A program made the translations under genes and the position numbers. From the NCBI RefSeq assembly GCF_963966145.1, contig NC_091050.1, positions 11,160,001 to 11,224,000 of the forward strand: a DNA stretch of 64,000 nucleotides, written 5' to 3'. Origin of the DNA: Tenebrio molitor. Taxonomy: Eukaryota; Arthropoda; Insecta; Coleoptera; Tenebrionidae. Under the pieces are notes generated by a model that saw only the letters and a program-made list of their open reading frames with translations, was not told the origin of the DNA and made no database searches. Positions 46,662-57,451 of the stretch are shown here, piece after piece. How positions within the stretch are numbered: position 1 is the stretch's first letter; each line of letters starts with the position of its first letter.

Positions 46662-48921
46662 TCACTTGACAGGGAAAACGCTTTTCACGTTGTAAAGCTT
46701 CTGGTCTGCTTCTGAAACGGGCGAAGGCGCCCCACTGAGCGGGTCCTTCCCCTCGAACGTTTTGGGAAACGCGATCACGTCGCGAATGCTCGACGTCTTC
46801 AAGATTTTCGACATGAGACGGTCGAGCCCCAACGCGATCCCCCCGTGGGGCGGACACCCAGACGACAGCATATCTATCATGTGCTGCATACTACTCTTAT
46901 CTATACCCAACATCTGTAAAATTTTCTCTTGGAGGTGTGGGTCGTGGATACGGACGGAGCCGCCACCCACTTCGTTGCCGTTCAGAACCAAATCGAAGGA
47001 CAAAGACCTGACCTGAAAGTGACAGTCAGCGTCGACAGCGCCCTCTAGACGGACTGTCTCACCTGCAGTGGCGCCCTCTCGAGTAGGTCCAAGTCGGCGG
47101 TGTTCGGCGCGGTGAAGGGGTGGTGGGCGGATTTAAGGCCGCCTGGAGTCTCTCCAGGCTCAAATAAAGGCATGTCGACCACCCAGAGAATGTGCATTCC
47201 CTTTTTCTTGACGCTGACGCCCAGCTTCTCCAAGTAGTCCACGTAATTCACTCGGATCTTCCCCAGCAGATTTTGCTAGAGAACAAGTTTTACACGGCGA
47301 ACTCCGACACTACGGCACTTACTGCGTGTCTCTTGTCGCCGTAAGCCAAAAATGCGACGCTGTCGTCGCCCAGATCCACTTGTCCGCAGAGCTTCGTCGC
47401 AACGGACTCGCCCACCAACTTCCCGATTTTTGACGCAAACTCTTTGGGGGTCGCCACTTTGCTCTGGACCAGTTTGGCCAAAGGGTATTGCTTGCTCAAC
47501 TCTGTGAAGCTTTCTTTGAGCGATTTTCCCAGATTGGCGTATTCTTTGGGGAACACCAGACAGTAACCCCCAAAATCGTCCGCGGTTACCAATTTGCTAT
47601 TCAACTTCAGCACCTCGGTACAGTTTTGCAACTAGAAACGATCTCTCAATCACTGCTTTCGAAATGCGAATTGTTTTCTACCTGGAAGCCGAACCGGACG
47701 TCGGGTTGGTCAGAACCGTATCGCCCCATCGCGTCTGCAAATGAAATTCTTTGAAATTTTTTCGGTAAAGGGGCCAAAAAATCTGGCCACGAGTTACACA
47801 ACAGTTCTTCTACAAGCTCTAATATGCCGTCTAGGTTAGCAAAAGACATTTCTATATCTAGTTGAGTAAATTCGGGTTGCCGGTCTGGTCTTGCACCTTC
47901 GTCTCGGTAACACCGCGCGATTTGAAAGTACCTGTCGACGGCGCCGGCCATTAGCATCTGCTTGAATTGTTGAGGGCTTTGCACCAACGAGTAGAACTGA
48001 CCTGGGAACCTCGTCGGGACGATAAATTCTTGCGCCCCCTGAAACGTATCGTTGATGCAACTAGCGCCATCTACAATGATGTGAGGGCGCCACTTACACC
48101 TGGAGTCTTTTTGAACAACGTGGGGGTCTCCACATCGACGAAACCACAACGATTGACTAAAAATTCCCGCATCTTCATCAACATCTCTGAACGCACCCTC
48201 AAGTTGCGCTGCATTAACGGAAATCTTAGGTCTAAGTAGCGGTATTGCATACGCAAAGCTTCTTTAGCTTTTTGAAACTCTCTAATATTGAAAGGGAGAT
48301 TGTCTCTTGCTTTATTCAGGACAACAAAATCTTCAACATAAACCTCAACATCACCAGTTTGCTGCTTTTCGTTTCTCATGTTTGCAGGCCTGGAGAGGAC
48401 AGAGCCCTTGACCTGAATTATGGTTTCTAAGGGCAAAGCTTGGAGCAGTTTTTGCGTTTTTTTGTCCTAAAATAAAAAGTAGCAATTTTTTAGTTGTTGA
48501 CTAAGTATACATTTGCAGTACTGTATCTGGAATTAGTAATTGAGTGACACCATAGCTGTCTCTCAAAACCACAAACTTGTCCATCCTCTGGAATTCCAAC
48601 CAGCCACACAGTGTGACATTCTCCCCTACATTATCTATAGTTAGTTCACCACAAGTGTGTGTTCTTTGGGTGTACTTATTTATATTGGTACTTGACTCAC
48701 TACTAGAACTATCATCTTCATCTACTAAATAAATATTTTGGGACTTATTGCTTGAAGCGCGGCGTAACGGTGGCAAATTCACCGCCAGGCATTTGGGGTT
48801 GAGCTAAAACAGTCTCATTAGCAAAGTGAATAGTTGAAATGTCAGATTGTACTTGAGAGGTGGGGATTTTTTTCGAGAAACCAAACCTCATCCTCGACAT
48901 GTTTCTCACGATCTTGTACAT
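46662..48921 (-). CDS. DARS2: Aspartyl-tRNA synthetase, mitochondrial
   Basis: Seven exons (48853-48921, 48522-48803, 48098-48466, 47682-48038, 47323-47631, 47063-47275, 46662-47012) encode 649 residues (human 645). Introns are 47-59 bp. The first join (TCTCAA|GTACAA to TTTTAG|CTC) is needed to link the basic presequence MYKIVRNMSRMRFGFSKKIP to the OB-fold (THTCGEL, VTLCGWLEFQRMDKFVVLRD). Class II catalytic motifs: RYRYLDLR-like QYRYLDLRF, ETPTLFKKTPGGAQEF, RCYRDEGARPDRQPEFTQLD and GIALGLDRL. An insertion domain as in bacterial AspRS lies in the middle. It charges tRNA-Asp in the mitochondrial matrix. The donor of intron 2 (ACA|GTACTG) is weak but is the only one that keeps phase. Divergent from TFIIS. 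Confidence 0.94.
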
Positions 48922-49202
48922 TTTCACGTGTGCTAGGTTTTGTGCCGGACCATCCTTATTTTTGAAAATTTTGTAAATCGAAGACAGATGTGTAAGTGAC
49001 AGCTGTCAAAAGGTGAAGTTTGTGCGCAGGGCTGCCCGCATGCGCGCTGACAGGAGTTGTGATCGTTGAATTCCCCCACTTCGCTGTCAATCCACGTAAA
49101 GCCCTCAGGAGGAAAGCGTCGTTTTCGGTTCCGTAAAAAGCGAGGCATTTGCACGTTGTTCGAGAACTTTGCTTTGTGCTGAAGGCAAACAAATCGAAAA
49201 AA
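48922..49202. promoter_or_regulatory. Bidirectional promoter, DARS2 / TFIIS
   Basis: 281 bp between two divergent start codons. Both 5' UTRs and promoters must fit here, which implies a shared nucleosome-free region. No TATA box seen. Several frames inside are spurious. Confidence 0.65.
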
Positions 49203-50330
49203 ATGAGTGTGGAAGAGGAGGTTTTGCGAATACAGAAGAAACTAAATAAAATGACGTCAGAAGATGGAAGTGTACGTTGTTACGATTTTGTAAATACAGT
49301 TGCAAAACGCCCCCCAAATTACGAGAGACGCTAGATTCACGTTATGTAAAGCCTCGGTGCAATTCCGGGTGCGTTTTACACGACTGACCGGTTCTATTTT
49401 TGTTTGGAACAAACCAATGTCGCGACGGCCAATGGAGGGAAATTCAAATGTGTTATCGTTTTAGGGTCAAGAACAGGCTCTCGATTTACTAAAACAGTTA
49501 CAAACTCTAAACATCAACTTGGAAGTCCTCACAAAAACGCGCATCGGAATGACAGTAAATGCGCTGAGAAAGTCGAGTAAAGACGACGAAGTGATAAGTC
49601 TGTCGAAAACTCTCATAAAACACTGGAAAAAATTCCTGTCTGGTTCAAACGCGCGAGAGTCGTCGGGCACGAGCTCGTCCAAACCGAAAAAAGACAAAGA
49701 AGACCGGAGCAACCGTGAGGACAGGGACCGGGAGAAAGAGAGGAAACTGCCGAACCAATTCCCTCCAGCCAGTTCAAACACAACAGACGCCGTCAGATTG
49801 AAGTGCAGAGAAATGCTGGCCAGCGCCATCAAATCGGATAACGACGATTTCGAAGGTGAGTCGACCGTTCTTGTCACAACTAAAATAACTGAGATCTTGT
49901 CGAAGGATGCGCCTCGCCTGAAGACCTCGCTGAGGAGCTAGAAGAAGCTATATTCCAAGAGTTCAAAAACACAGATATGCGATACAAGAACCGCATCCGG
50001 TCGCGCATCGCCAACCTCAAGGACGTGAAGAACCCCAACTTGCGGACCAACTTCCGAATCGGCGCCATTCCCGCGAGCAGACTGGCCGTGATGACGGCCG
50101 AGGAGATGGCCAACGACGAAATCAAACAGTTGAGGGAGCGCTTCACGAAAGAGGCGATCAACGATTCGCAGTTGGCCACAATACAGGGCACCGAGACTGA
50201 CCTGTTGAAGTGTGGTAAGTGTAAGAAGAGGAATTGTACATACAACCAGGTGCAAACGAGGTCAGCCGACGAACCCATGACGACGTTTGTTTTATGTAAC
50301 GAATGCGGAAATAGGTGGAAATTTTGTTGA
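49203..50330 (+). CDS. TfIIS: Transcription elongation factor TFIIS (TCEA)
   Basis: Exons 49203-49271, 49465-49855 and 49906-50330 encode 294 residues (human TCEA1 301). N-terminal LW domain (LDLLKQLQTLNINLEVLTKTRIGMTVNALRKS in segments), a charged Ser/Lys linker (KPKKDKEDRSNREDRDREKE), the central Pol II-binding three-helix domain (VRLKCREMLA, YKNRIRSRIANLKD, KNPNLR), and a C-terminal zinc ribbon with four cysteines (CGKC...CNEC) and the catalytic RSADEP hairpin, ending WKFC. It rescues backtracked RNA polymerase II by stimulating transcript cleavage. The join GAAG|GTGAGT to CGAAG|GA restores DDFEGCASPEDLAEEL; the naive frame instead ends in the intron at LKTSLRS. Convergent with the Reeler gene. 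Confidence 0.95.
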
Positions 50331-50445
50331 TTTCTTTCCGAGTGTTTTACTTAATTCCTCATGTTCTGTGGATTATTTCACCAATTCAACCGGCAAAAAT
50401 GAGTATTTTTTGTTTCACCGCATATTGTAGGCTGATAGCGTTAAT

Positions 50446-50480
50446 AATAAACTTTTAATTTCATCCAAACAGGTTTTATT
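50446..50480. terminator. Overlapping convergent poly(A) signals, TFIIS / Reeler gene
   Basis: Plus-strand AATAAA at 50446-50451 (TFIIS, 116 bp after its stop) and minus-strand AATAAA at 50475-50480 (Reeler gene, about 98 bp after its stop). Cleavage downstream of each would make the two 3' UTRs touch or overlap. Confidence 0.55.
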
Positions 50481-50577
50481 GTTACAGTCACAGACGCAAT
50501 ACTACAATACTGTTGTTACAATTAAAAAATTGACACTTGGCTCGCTAAACTACTCAAATCTGGACGATCCGGACCGC

Positions 50578-51152
50578 TCAGTTGATTTTTATTTTTTGGG
50601 TCGGCTGGCCCGCCCAGAAGGTACCACCATCTTCGGCAACCGTCACGCTGAAACAAATCGATCAAATCCGATTTCAATCCTTTTAACGATCACTCACTAG
50701 ACTTGGTAGTTGCCAGAAGCTTCCGGCGCTTTCCATTTCAAAACGAGATCCTTCTTCTCCACGGCGTTCTTATGTGTGGCCCCGCTCTGCAACAAACTCG
50801 ATAATCTCCGACGCTCTTTTTTTCTATCGATACTTACGCCATTAGTACCGTGGCAGTTAATGGGTTTGGAGTATTTATCGGTGTCGGGAATCTGGAATGA
50901 TCCCACAGCTTTGTCTCCGTTTCTCACTTGCACCAAAAAGCCCTTGAAGGTCTTTCCGCCGATCGTTATATCGACGATTTCACCCCCTTTGGCTTCTTTC
51001 TTGCTGACCGATATGGTGTAGGGGAGGGGGCTCTTTTGCGGCTCGACTGGATGCTTGGGGGTCATGTCATCGCAGACGGATTCGGGGGCGCCGGCGGAGT
51101 ACCCCCAAGCTGTGGCCACGATGGCGGAAATGACGATCAGGGCGGTTTTCAT
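50578..51152 (-). CDS. Secreted Reeler-domain defence protein
   Basis: Exons 50838-51152, 50698-50786 and 50578-50647 encode 157 residues, the usual size of insect Reeler defence proteins (Hdd11/noduler type). Signal peptide MKTALIVISAIVATAWGYSA; the Reeler domain then runs almost to the end: MTPKHPVEPQ, PYTISVSK, GKTFKGFLVQVRNGDKAVGSF, a cysteine at NCHG, ATHKNA, LVLKWKAP, GTFWAGQ. Intron 2 (50648-50697, TA|GTGAGT to TTTCAG|C) restores GNYQVYVTVAEDGGTFWAG; without it the protein seems to stop at GNYQV. Intron 1 (51 bp) has no in-frame stop and can be misread as coding. A TTTCAG acceptor just before the ATG suggests a non-coding first exon. By family it is secreted by fat body or haemocytes and is immune-responsive; that is inference here. 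Confidence 0.88.
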
Positions 51153-51516
51153 TATCCTGAAAAATCACATACACATCATAAGGGGAGGATTTATTGAGGG
51201 TTCGATGGGTGGCGCCAGTGGCGTAGCAAACAGGGGCCGTCGAATTGTCCCAGCACGCCACTGCACATTTAGGCGCGAAATCGTCCGTTGCCGTGGCAAC
51301 GCGCGAACTTCCCGCCGAAATTCAAACCGAAACTACTAAACGTCACCGCTATTATCCCAAAAAAACTGAATTTATTTGCATCTCCCTAAAAACATGTATA
51401 CAGTTAGGTGTATTAAGTACATAAATTGGTTTTTGTACAAATTAGTATTTTTTCTATGCTCAACAAGAACTCAAAAAAGACGAATAAAGCTTAAAAATAT
51501 ATAAAACAATAATAGT
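51153..51516. other. Short spacer between KIF23 and the Reeler gene
   Basis: 364 bp. Contains the 5' region of the Reeler gene (including its probable 5' UTR intron) and the KIF23 3' flank, with minus-strand AATAAA at 51371-51376. Nothing else recognised. Confidence 0.5.
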
Positions 51517-53929
51517 TTATTTGTTGGTGGCCGTGGGCGACTCTTGTCTCAGCCTCTCGACGTCGTTGAAGATGACTTGGGCCCCCCCGCCACAAGTGGG
51601 GACAATGTCGCCCTTGTAAACTTTAGTCTCCAGGTCTCCCTCGTTGTCCTGTTCTTGTGCGATCAGGCAGTATTTGCTTTGCTTCGGGTTCGTGACGTCA
51701 CTGGCTTTGCTCAGTTTCGTGACGGACTTCCGCTTCTTCATGGACGGTTGCAGGACGGTACCTAACGGTACCGGTTTGACGGAGTTGTGCTCCAGCCACA
51801 CCTGAATGAAAATGTTATTACCGAATCGATTGGAAATTGCGTGTTTATACCTCAGCCCCCGCCGAACGGGACCTGCGTTGTCTCGGCGTCGACGTCACCG
51901 CGGGTCTCCTGGTTTGCTGCTTCGGCGTCTCCGGGACGTTGTGCTCTTGCAGTGGCTGGGGCGGTCTTCGTTCCACGTCGCAGGGTACGAATTCGTTGTC
52001 GAGAATTTCGCGCACCTTCTGTATTTTGTTCTCCTTCGCCTTCATGGCCGCCTGCAGGTGCTCCCGCTGCCTCCGCAGCTTGGTGTCCAGCTCCTGCGTC
52101 ATTTTCTCGCTCTGCAGGGCCAGCTTCTGCTTGACCTTCTCCTTCTCCAACACGTTCTTGTTGATCTTCAGGTCCTTCTCGGCGATGGTGTTGCGCAACG
52201 AGGCCATCTCCTCGTGGTACTCTCGCATTTTCGCGTTCAGGTCGGCGTTTCGCGCCTCCATGTCTGCCAACTTCGACTCAACGTTGGTGCATCTTTGCTT
52301 CTCTTTCTTCAGCAGCGCTTTCGTGCTCTTCATCTCAGACTTCCCCAAGATATTTTCTTGATGCACCTCGATCAGGCGCTTGCGGAAGTGCTCCTCGCGC
52401 TGCCCCACGTCCGAATCCAGGACTCTGAGCTTCTGGTGCCTCGTGCGCAGCACATTACAGAGTCTCTCCAGCGCCACTTGACTCTCCTCCAGACCCGAGA
52501 AGCACAACTTGATCTCGGGCAGCTTCGGACCGATCGTGAACATTCCGTTGGTCTTGGAAGACAGCGGAGTCGCGACTTTCTTCTGTATCTTCTTCTTGCA
52601 AGGCGTGTACCTCGCTTCGGCCCGCGCCACTTTCACGTCTTGCGACGTCTCGGCGAACTTCATCACTTGGAGATTTTCTTCAAAGTCTTCCACGGACGGA
52701 TTCACGCACACGATCATCTCCACGCGTCCCTCGCCCTCGAAGTAATTTTTGAACAGGAGAGTCAGGCGACTGTCTCTGTACGGCACCAGCCTGTTCGCCC
52801 CCGTCAGCTGGTTGTCCCTCAAGATTTCCAAACAAGTCCTCAACGACAGCAAGGAATTGTTGATTTGGCTCGCCTCCCGCAGCAACTGTCCCGTGTTTTG
52901 TGTCCTGTTGGTCCGTTCTGAACCGGCCAAGTCGACTAAACTCAACTGAGCCACTTTCAACAGATTCGAGTCGGGGATCACGGCCCGCCCCTCTTCGTTG
53001 TGAGACACTTGCTGGAACTGCACTACTCGAATGTTAAAAATCGAGTGGCTTCGACTAGACACTGAGTTGAGGATCGTGTTCCCCATTTTTTTGCGTTTTT
53101 GACCGATGTTGAACAACTCGAACGCTTCTTCGGCGGTTTTCACCTCGGCCTCGACGACTCCGTTGACGTACATGTTCTTCTGAGAGTCCTCCCGCAATAT
53201 CTTGCCTTGGACGCTCTTTCCTGTATTTTCATCCAACAAATCGAACACTGTGTTGTTGTAAATCTCAATATAACTGATAAAAACCGAGTACAGATTGCTC
53301 TCGTTGATGTCGATGATTTTTGCCCCGTCATTGATAAAGCTCTTGTCTCTGCTAGCTTTCTTGAAGTTGTTCCTTATTGGAGTCTTTGACGTCGACCTCA
53401 GCATGTTCAGCTGATCTTGCATCGCATCTTCCTGCGACTGCACCTCGAACCCGTTCATCTTGTCCGATTTGATGACACATTTCGGGGCCTGATGGGCCGA
53501 AATCGTGTTGAAAACGGTGTAAATGCACTTCGGCATGATCCCTGGATTGTTATGGTCCCCACTTAACGTGTAAGTCTTTCCCGATCCTGTCACCCCGTAT
53601 GTAAACAACAGTCCGTTTTTACCTTTGAGTAGATCTTCCAGCAGAGGGTACGCGACGTGCTCGAACACTTCATTCTGCGTGGCGTAAGCTGTGAAAATGT
53701 GCTTGAATTTGCAATGGACTTCCTTGCGGATTCCTCGAGATTCGGCCGGGGTGGTTAATGCGAGGGTTGTGGGAGATAACAGCTTGATACAGGTGGATTC
53801 TTGGTCGTTTTTCAGGGGGCGCAAACGGCAAAACACTTGAACTGCATCTTTCTTTTTCGAGAGGTCCGAATTTGATAAAGCGGTTTTTTCGCGACGAATT
53901 TTCGGTGTAAATTTACTCACGGGATTCAT
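51517..53929 (-). CDS. pav: Kinesin-6 motor KIF23/MKLP1 (Pavarotti), centralspindlin subunit
   Basis: Exons 51851-53929 and 51517-51801 (intron 49 bp) encode 787 residues. Motor domain at about 28-440: P-loop GVTGSGKT (112-119), switch I NSVSSRSHS, switch II DLAGSE. A long insertion (about 165-210) before the switch motifs is typical of kinesin-6. Then neck, coiled coil (about 490-640) and a basic tail RRSRSAGAEVWLEHN...GDIVPTCGGGAQVIFNDVE matching the human Arf6-binding region. It pairs with RacGAP/CYK-4 to bundle antiparallel microtubules in anaphase and drive cytokinesis. The protein stops at RQESPTATNK; the human long form continues with a further Ser/Arg-rich tail. Nearly all coding sequence is one exon. 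The long antisense frame at 51806-52921 is a shadow. The stop codon overlaps an AATAAA. Confidence 0.95.
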
Positions 53930-54050
53930 GTCGCAGTCGTTGGTACTTATTTGATTAAATAATACTGCAGGATATTAAATAACGTGCATTTCAAATGAGC
54001 TTGTACAGTGTCAAAAGTGACCGTTTGCAACTTTCAAATTCAAACGGATA
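53930..54050 (-). promoter_or_regulatory. KIF23 upstream region with TTTGAA (CHR-like) hexamers
   Basis: Read on the gene strand, TTTGAA occurs at 53990-53995 and as a tandem pair at 54033-54044, 61-115 bp upstream of ATG. TTTGAA is the core of the cell-cycle homology region bound by MuvB complexes, and mammalian KIF23 is a CHR-regulated gene. In AT-rich DNA such hexamers are common, so this is suggestive only. Confidence 0.35.
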
Positions 54051-57000
54051 AATATTTGACAGCTCGAAAACGGTTACAGGTTTCTGCAACAGCGCCATCT
54101 GCACAAAAAATCAATACGTGGCGTATAATTGGCAATTTTTTTTTTAAACAAATATAATAATTGCGTGTTTATATGTTACGTTGCATTTTAATTAAAAAAA
54201 GTAATTTGCAAGTGACAAAAGAAGACACATTATTTTGTATATTTTAGTTAATATGTTACAGCAAATTTTAGTCAGCTATGCAACCAGTATTACACATGTA
54301 TTTTCCGTTTATGGAGTTCATTAGTCCTTAAATAATTATATTACCAGTAATTAAAATGATTACAAATAGATTTTGTTTCGTTCTAATTAAATATATTTTA
54401 AGGTGTGACGTTAATTAATGAAATAATACACCTTTACTTCTGGTTAAAAACAGTAAAAATCTGATAGGAAATCAATAGAAATTGTACAAAGAAAAAATAC
54501 ACAAAAGGTGTAAAAATAAATTGTAAGTGGTTTTTCTTTAAAAATGAAAAGTATTTATTTAAAAAACAGGCAAAAATTTAAAAGAGAGATGTACTTACAT
54601 ATTATCAGTTATCACTCGTTCACGTTGCAAACTTGTTTTTCTAAAATTCTAGTAGTTTTTTGACCAAATAACTGTTTTAAAGTCTTTTTTTCTATTTTGA
54701 ATACAAGTTTTTCTGCAATTTGGAGATATCAAAATGAATTCATTAATTTATACCGCTAGATGGAGCTTCGAGCGATGAGAAAAATGTGAGAAAAGTTTTA
54801 CAAGATTAACTAATTTGTCAGAAACAATTTCGCCCTGTTCCACTTTCAAACAATCTTTTTTCACTTTTCTACATCAAAAAATGTCTAAAACATTGTGTCA
54901 AAGTCCTTTGGGTCGATTTCGAAATATTACCCCCTCCACATATTCGGAACTGTTTTGACAATTGACAGCCTAACAAAATACAAAAATTTCCTGGTGTGAT
55001 TTCTTTATTTTTAATAATAAACGTATTTAGAAGGTAAAAGAGTTTTTTTTCTAAATACTACAGGACATGTACACATATACAAGTTGTTTTATAGGTCGAG
55101 TTCAATCAACAGTTACACTTGGTACTTGTTTGAGTCTTTCGGATAGCTGACGTCCTCAAAGCCGATTCAAGTGATGACAATGAAATACAAAGGATGCAAA
55201 CGTTCCAAGATGTGGATCTACTCATAGAAAGGTTGTTAAGGAGATAGATAAACAGTACAAAAGGTGAGCTGGTAACCATCAAGGTTCAGTGTTGAGTGTA
55301 GGTAGGCTTCATACAATGGTAAGATAAATAATGTAAAACGTAATTTAATTCTATTCATTGCGAGATTAGTCACGTTTCTGTCAATTTTTTTAAAAGTGAG
55401 TTGTGTATGTGACGCGGACTGGAAACTAAACCGACCGACTTTGCTTGAAAAAAACAAATCAATGGTCACTAGACCAGTCTATTACAAACATTTTTTTGTT
55501 ACAAATCAAACATTTAACGAAAACGAATGGCAAAATCTGTACTTACAGAGTGCTAAATTGTCACCACGAGTAAAATGCCAAATACGAGTCATCAGTTTTT
55601 ATACTTGGCGACAATTAATTATGCCGCGCCGGTAAATTTATGACCAATTAAAATTACGTGTACACCGTATGTAGACATACACTTTCATTGTTTTTCCTAA
55701 GCGCGCTTTCCAATTACCGCTTCAAGAATTTTTTTATTTCTCTTGACTTATCTACTAACCAATTTTTTAACGGATCATTTGCATATTACCGCCACTTTCC
55801 TAGCTATTGGAGGTCACTTTACAATCTCTCCATGAAAAAAGGCAACGGTACGATTTTTTTTGAAACAGGAAACAGACACAAAATGCTCGACTTGGTCACA
55901 TTTCATTTTGCATCGTTGACCCGATACGCCAGTTAACCATATACAGGGTGCAGGAATAAAACGACACAGGAAGCGCTCTCTAAAGAGGCATTAATTCATC
56001 CAACGACTTTTTCTCAATTGTGGCCCGACACAAATACTCTTCTTACAATTTTTTATTCTGAAATTATTATGTCATGCCACAAAAAATACACCCCAATGTA
56101 CTCGACTCGTATCTCTTTTTTTTCATCTCTAATCCCGTAAACACTTTGATTACAGTTAGTTGTCTTTTAACCATCCGACTACTGTGTACTAGGAGGGAAA
56201 GACAGCTGCCTGAATGCCGTGTCGCCGGGTAAAACCGATAAAACAGGACGATATGCAATGAAATTAATTGCTGTTGTTCAATTCGGCTCACTCGGACTTG
56301 TCTTCAAGTCAAGAACCAGAATTTTTTCTCGATTAAAAATCAATCTGGGGGACTCACCTGTTCTACTTGATCTCTTCTCTAGACCGAAGTTGGGACTAAC
56401 CAACATACACTTGATTTCTGTGCATTTTACTTTCAAATTATACATTAATTGAAGGGGGGGATATTTACAATGTCTAAATTAAATATCACGATACGGTGGC
56501 ACGCACCGCTAACGAAGCCTGACAAGTTGATGAATTTTGAACCTGATATTTGGTACTTCCAAACCACTTTTTGTTCCAATTTCAAGTTTTATTAGTTTTT
56601 CTACGAAGGATAGTATTGTGAAAGGGAAGTTGTCGATACTGTGTCAAGGTGATTATTCTCCATCGAGTCTTTAATGAAACGTAAATATTTTTACGAGCGA
56701 CACTAATGGCTTCGTGTCTTTGAAAATCCACATCGACTTGATTGTTCTGGGTCAGTAACCCCCAGAACAAAAACTGTAGACAGAGAGATAACGGAAACGA
56801 TTGCCGAAACGCAAAATCCCAACAGACCCTACAATTTGTATCGATTAAATAAGTAGGTGGTGTTGGAGTTTCCGCACTTGATGAGTCGTTCTGTTTTATA
56901 ATTGTCTTGTTACGGCCGACCGAATTTTGTTTTTGTTGAGTCACCTTGTGCGAAATGAAAATTCAGCATTGAAATTTCCCCCCGTCCTTGATCCAAATCA

Positions 57001-57451
57001 GATAATTTTAACAATTAACACTTAAAAGTCATCTCGTGCATAATTTTTGGCGAAACTAGTCAAGCCAGTGCAATCCGGCTTGTCGACACCTAATTGGTGT
57101 CACATTTTGAAGTCGCTGCTCTGTCGCAACGATTAGATTCAAGAGGGACAACTTTCACGGCGCTCGATGCAAATCCGCTCCGTTTTTCACAGTTGGCCAA
57201 CATCTTCACTGACGGCCTTGCATGTCAGATATCTGTCGATCGACAACAAACACAATTAAAAGTGTGCACAGCTATTATTCAAAGTGGCCGTAGATAATTA
57301 CACGACCGTTGTCTCGATAGTACAACTATACAAGTGACATTTCACAAGGGTAACATAATTGTTTGTTATTAAGACGTTACGTGGGTCCCGCATTTACATG
57401 CGTTTCCGCATAGACCAGTCGGAAAACGTTTAATTGCACGTTTTATGCTAA
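54051..57451. other. AT-rich intergenic interval, KIF23 to arginase
   Basis: About 3.4 kb with no recognisable exon, RNA gene or transposase. Short frames (for example 55396-55635, 55658-55936 and 56582-56944) have AT-rich codons and no family resemblance. ATACAGGGTGCAGGAATAAAA at about 55938 resembles a transposon terminus but no partner end was found. The right end contains the arginase 3' UTR (minus-strand ATTAAA at 57429-57434). Confidence 0.55.

Noticed and set aside
51806..52921. 371-codon open frame on the plus strand
   Set aside because: Antisense to the KIF23 coiled coil. Leucine/histidine/arginine-rich translation is what a GC3-rich kinesin exon gives in the opposite frame; no family match.
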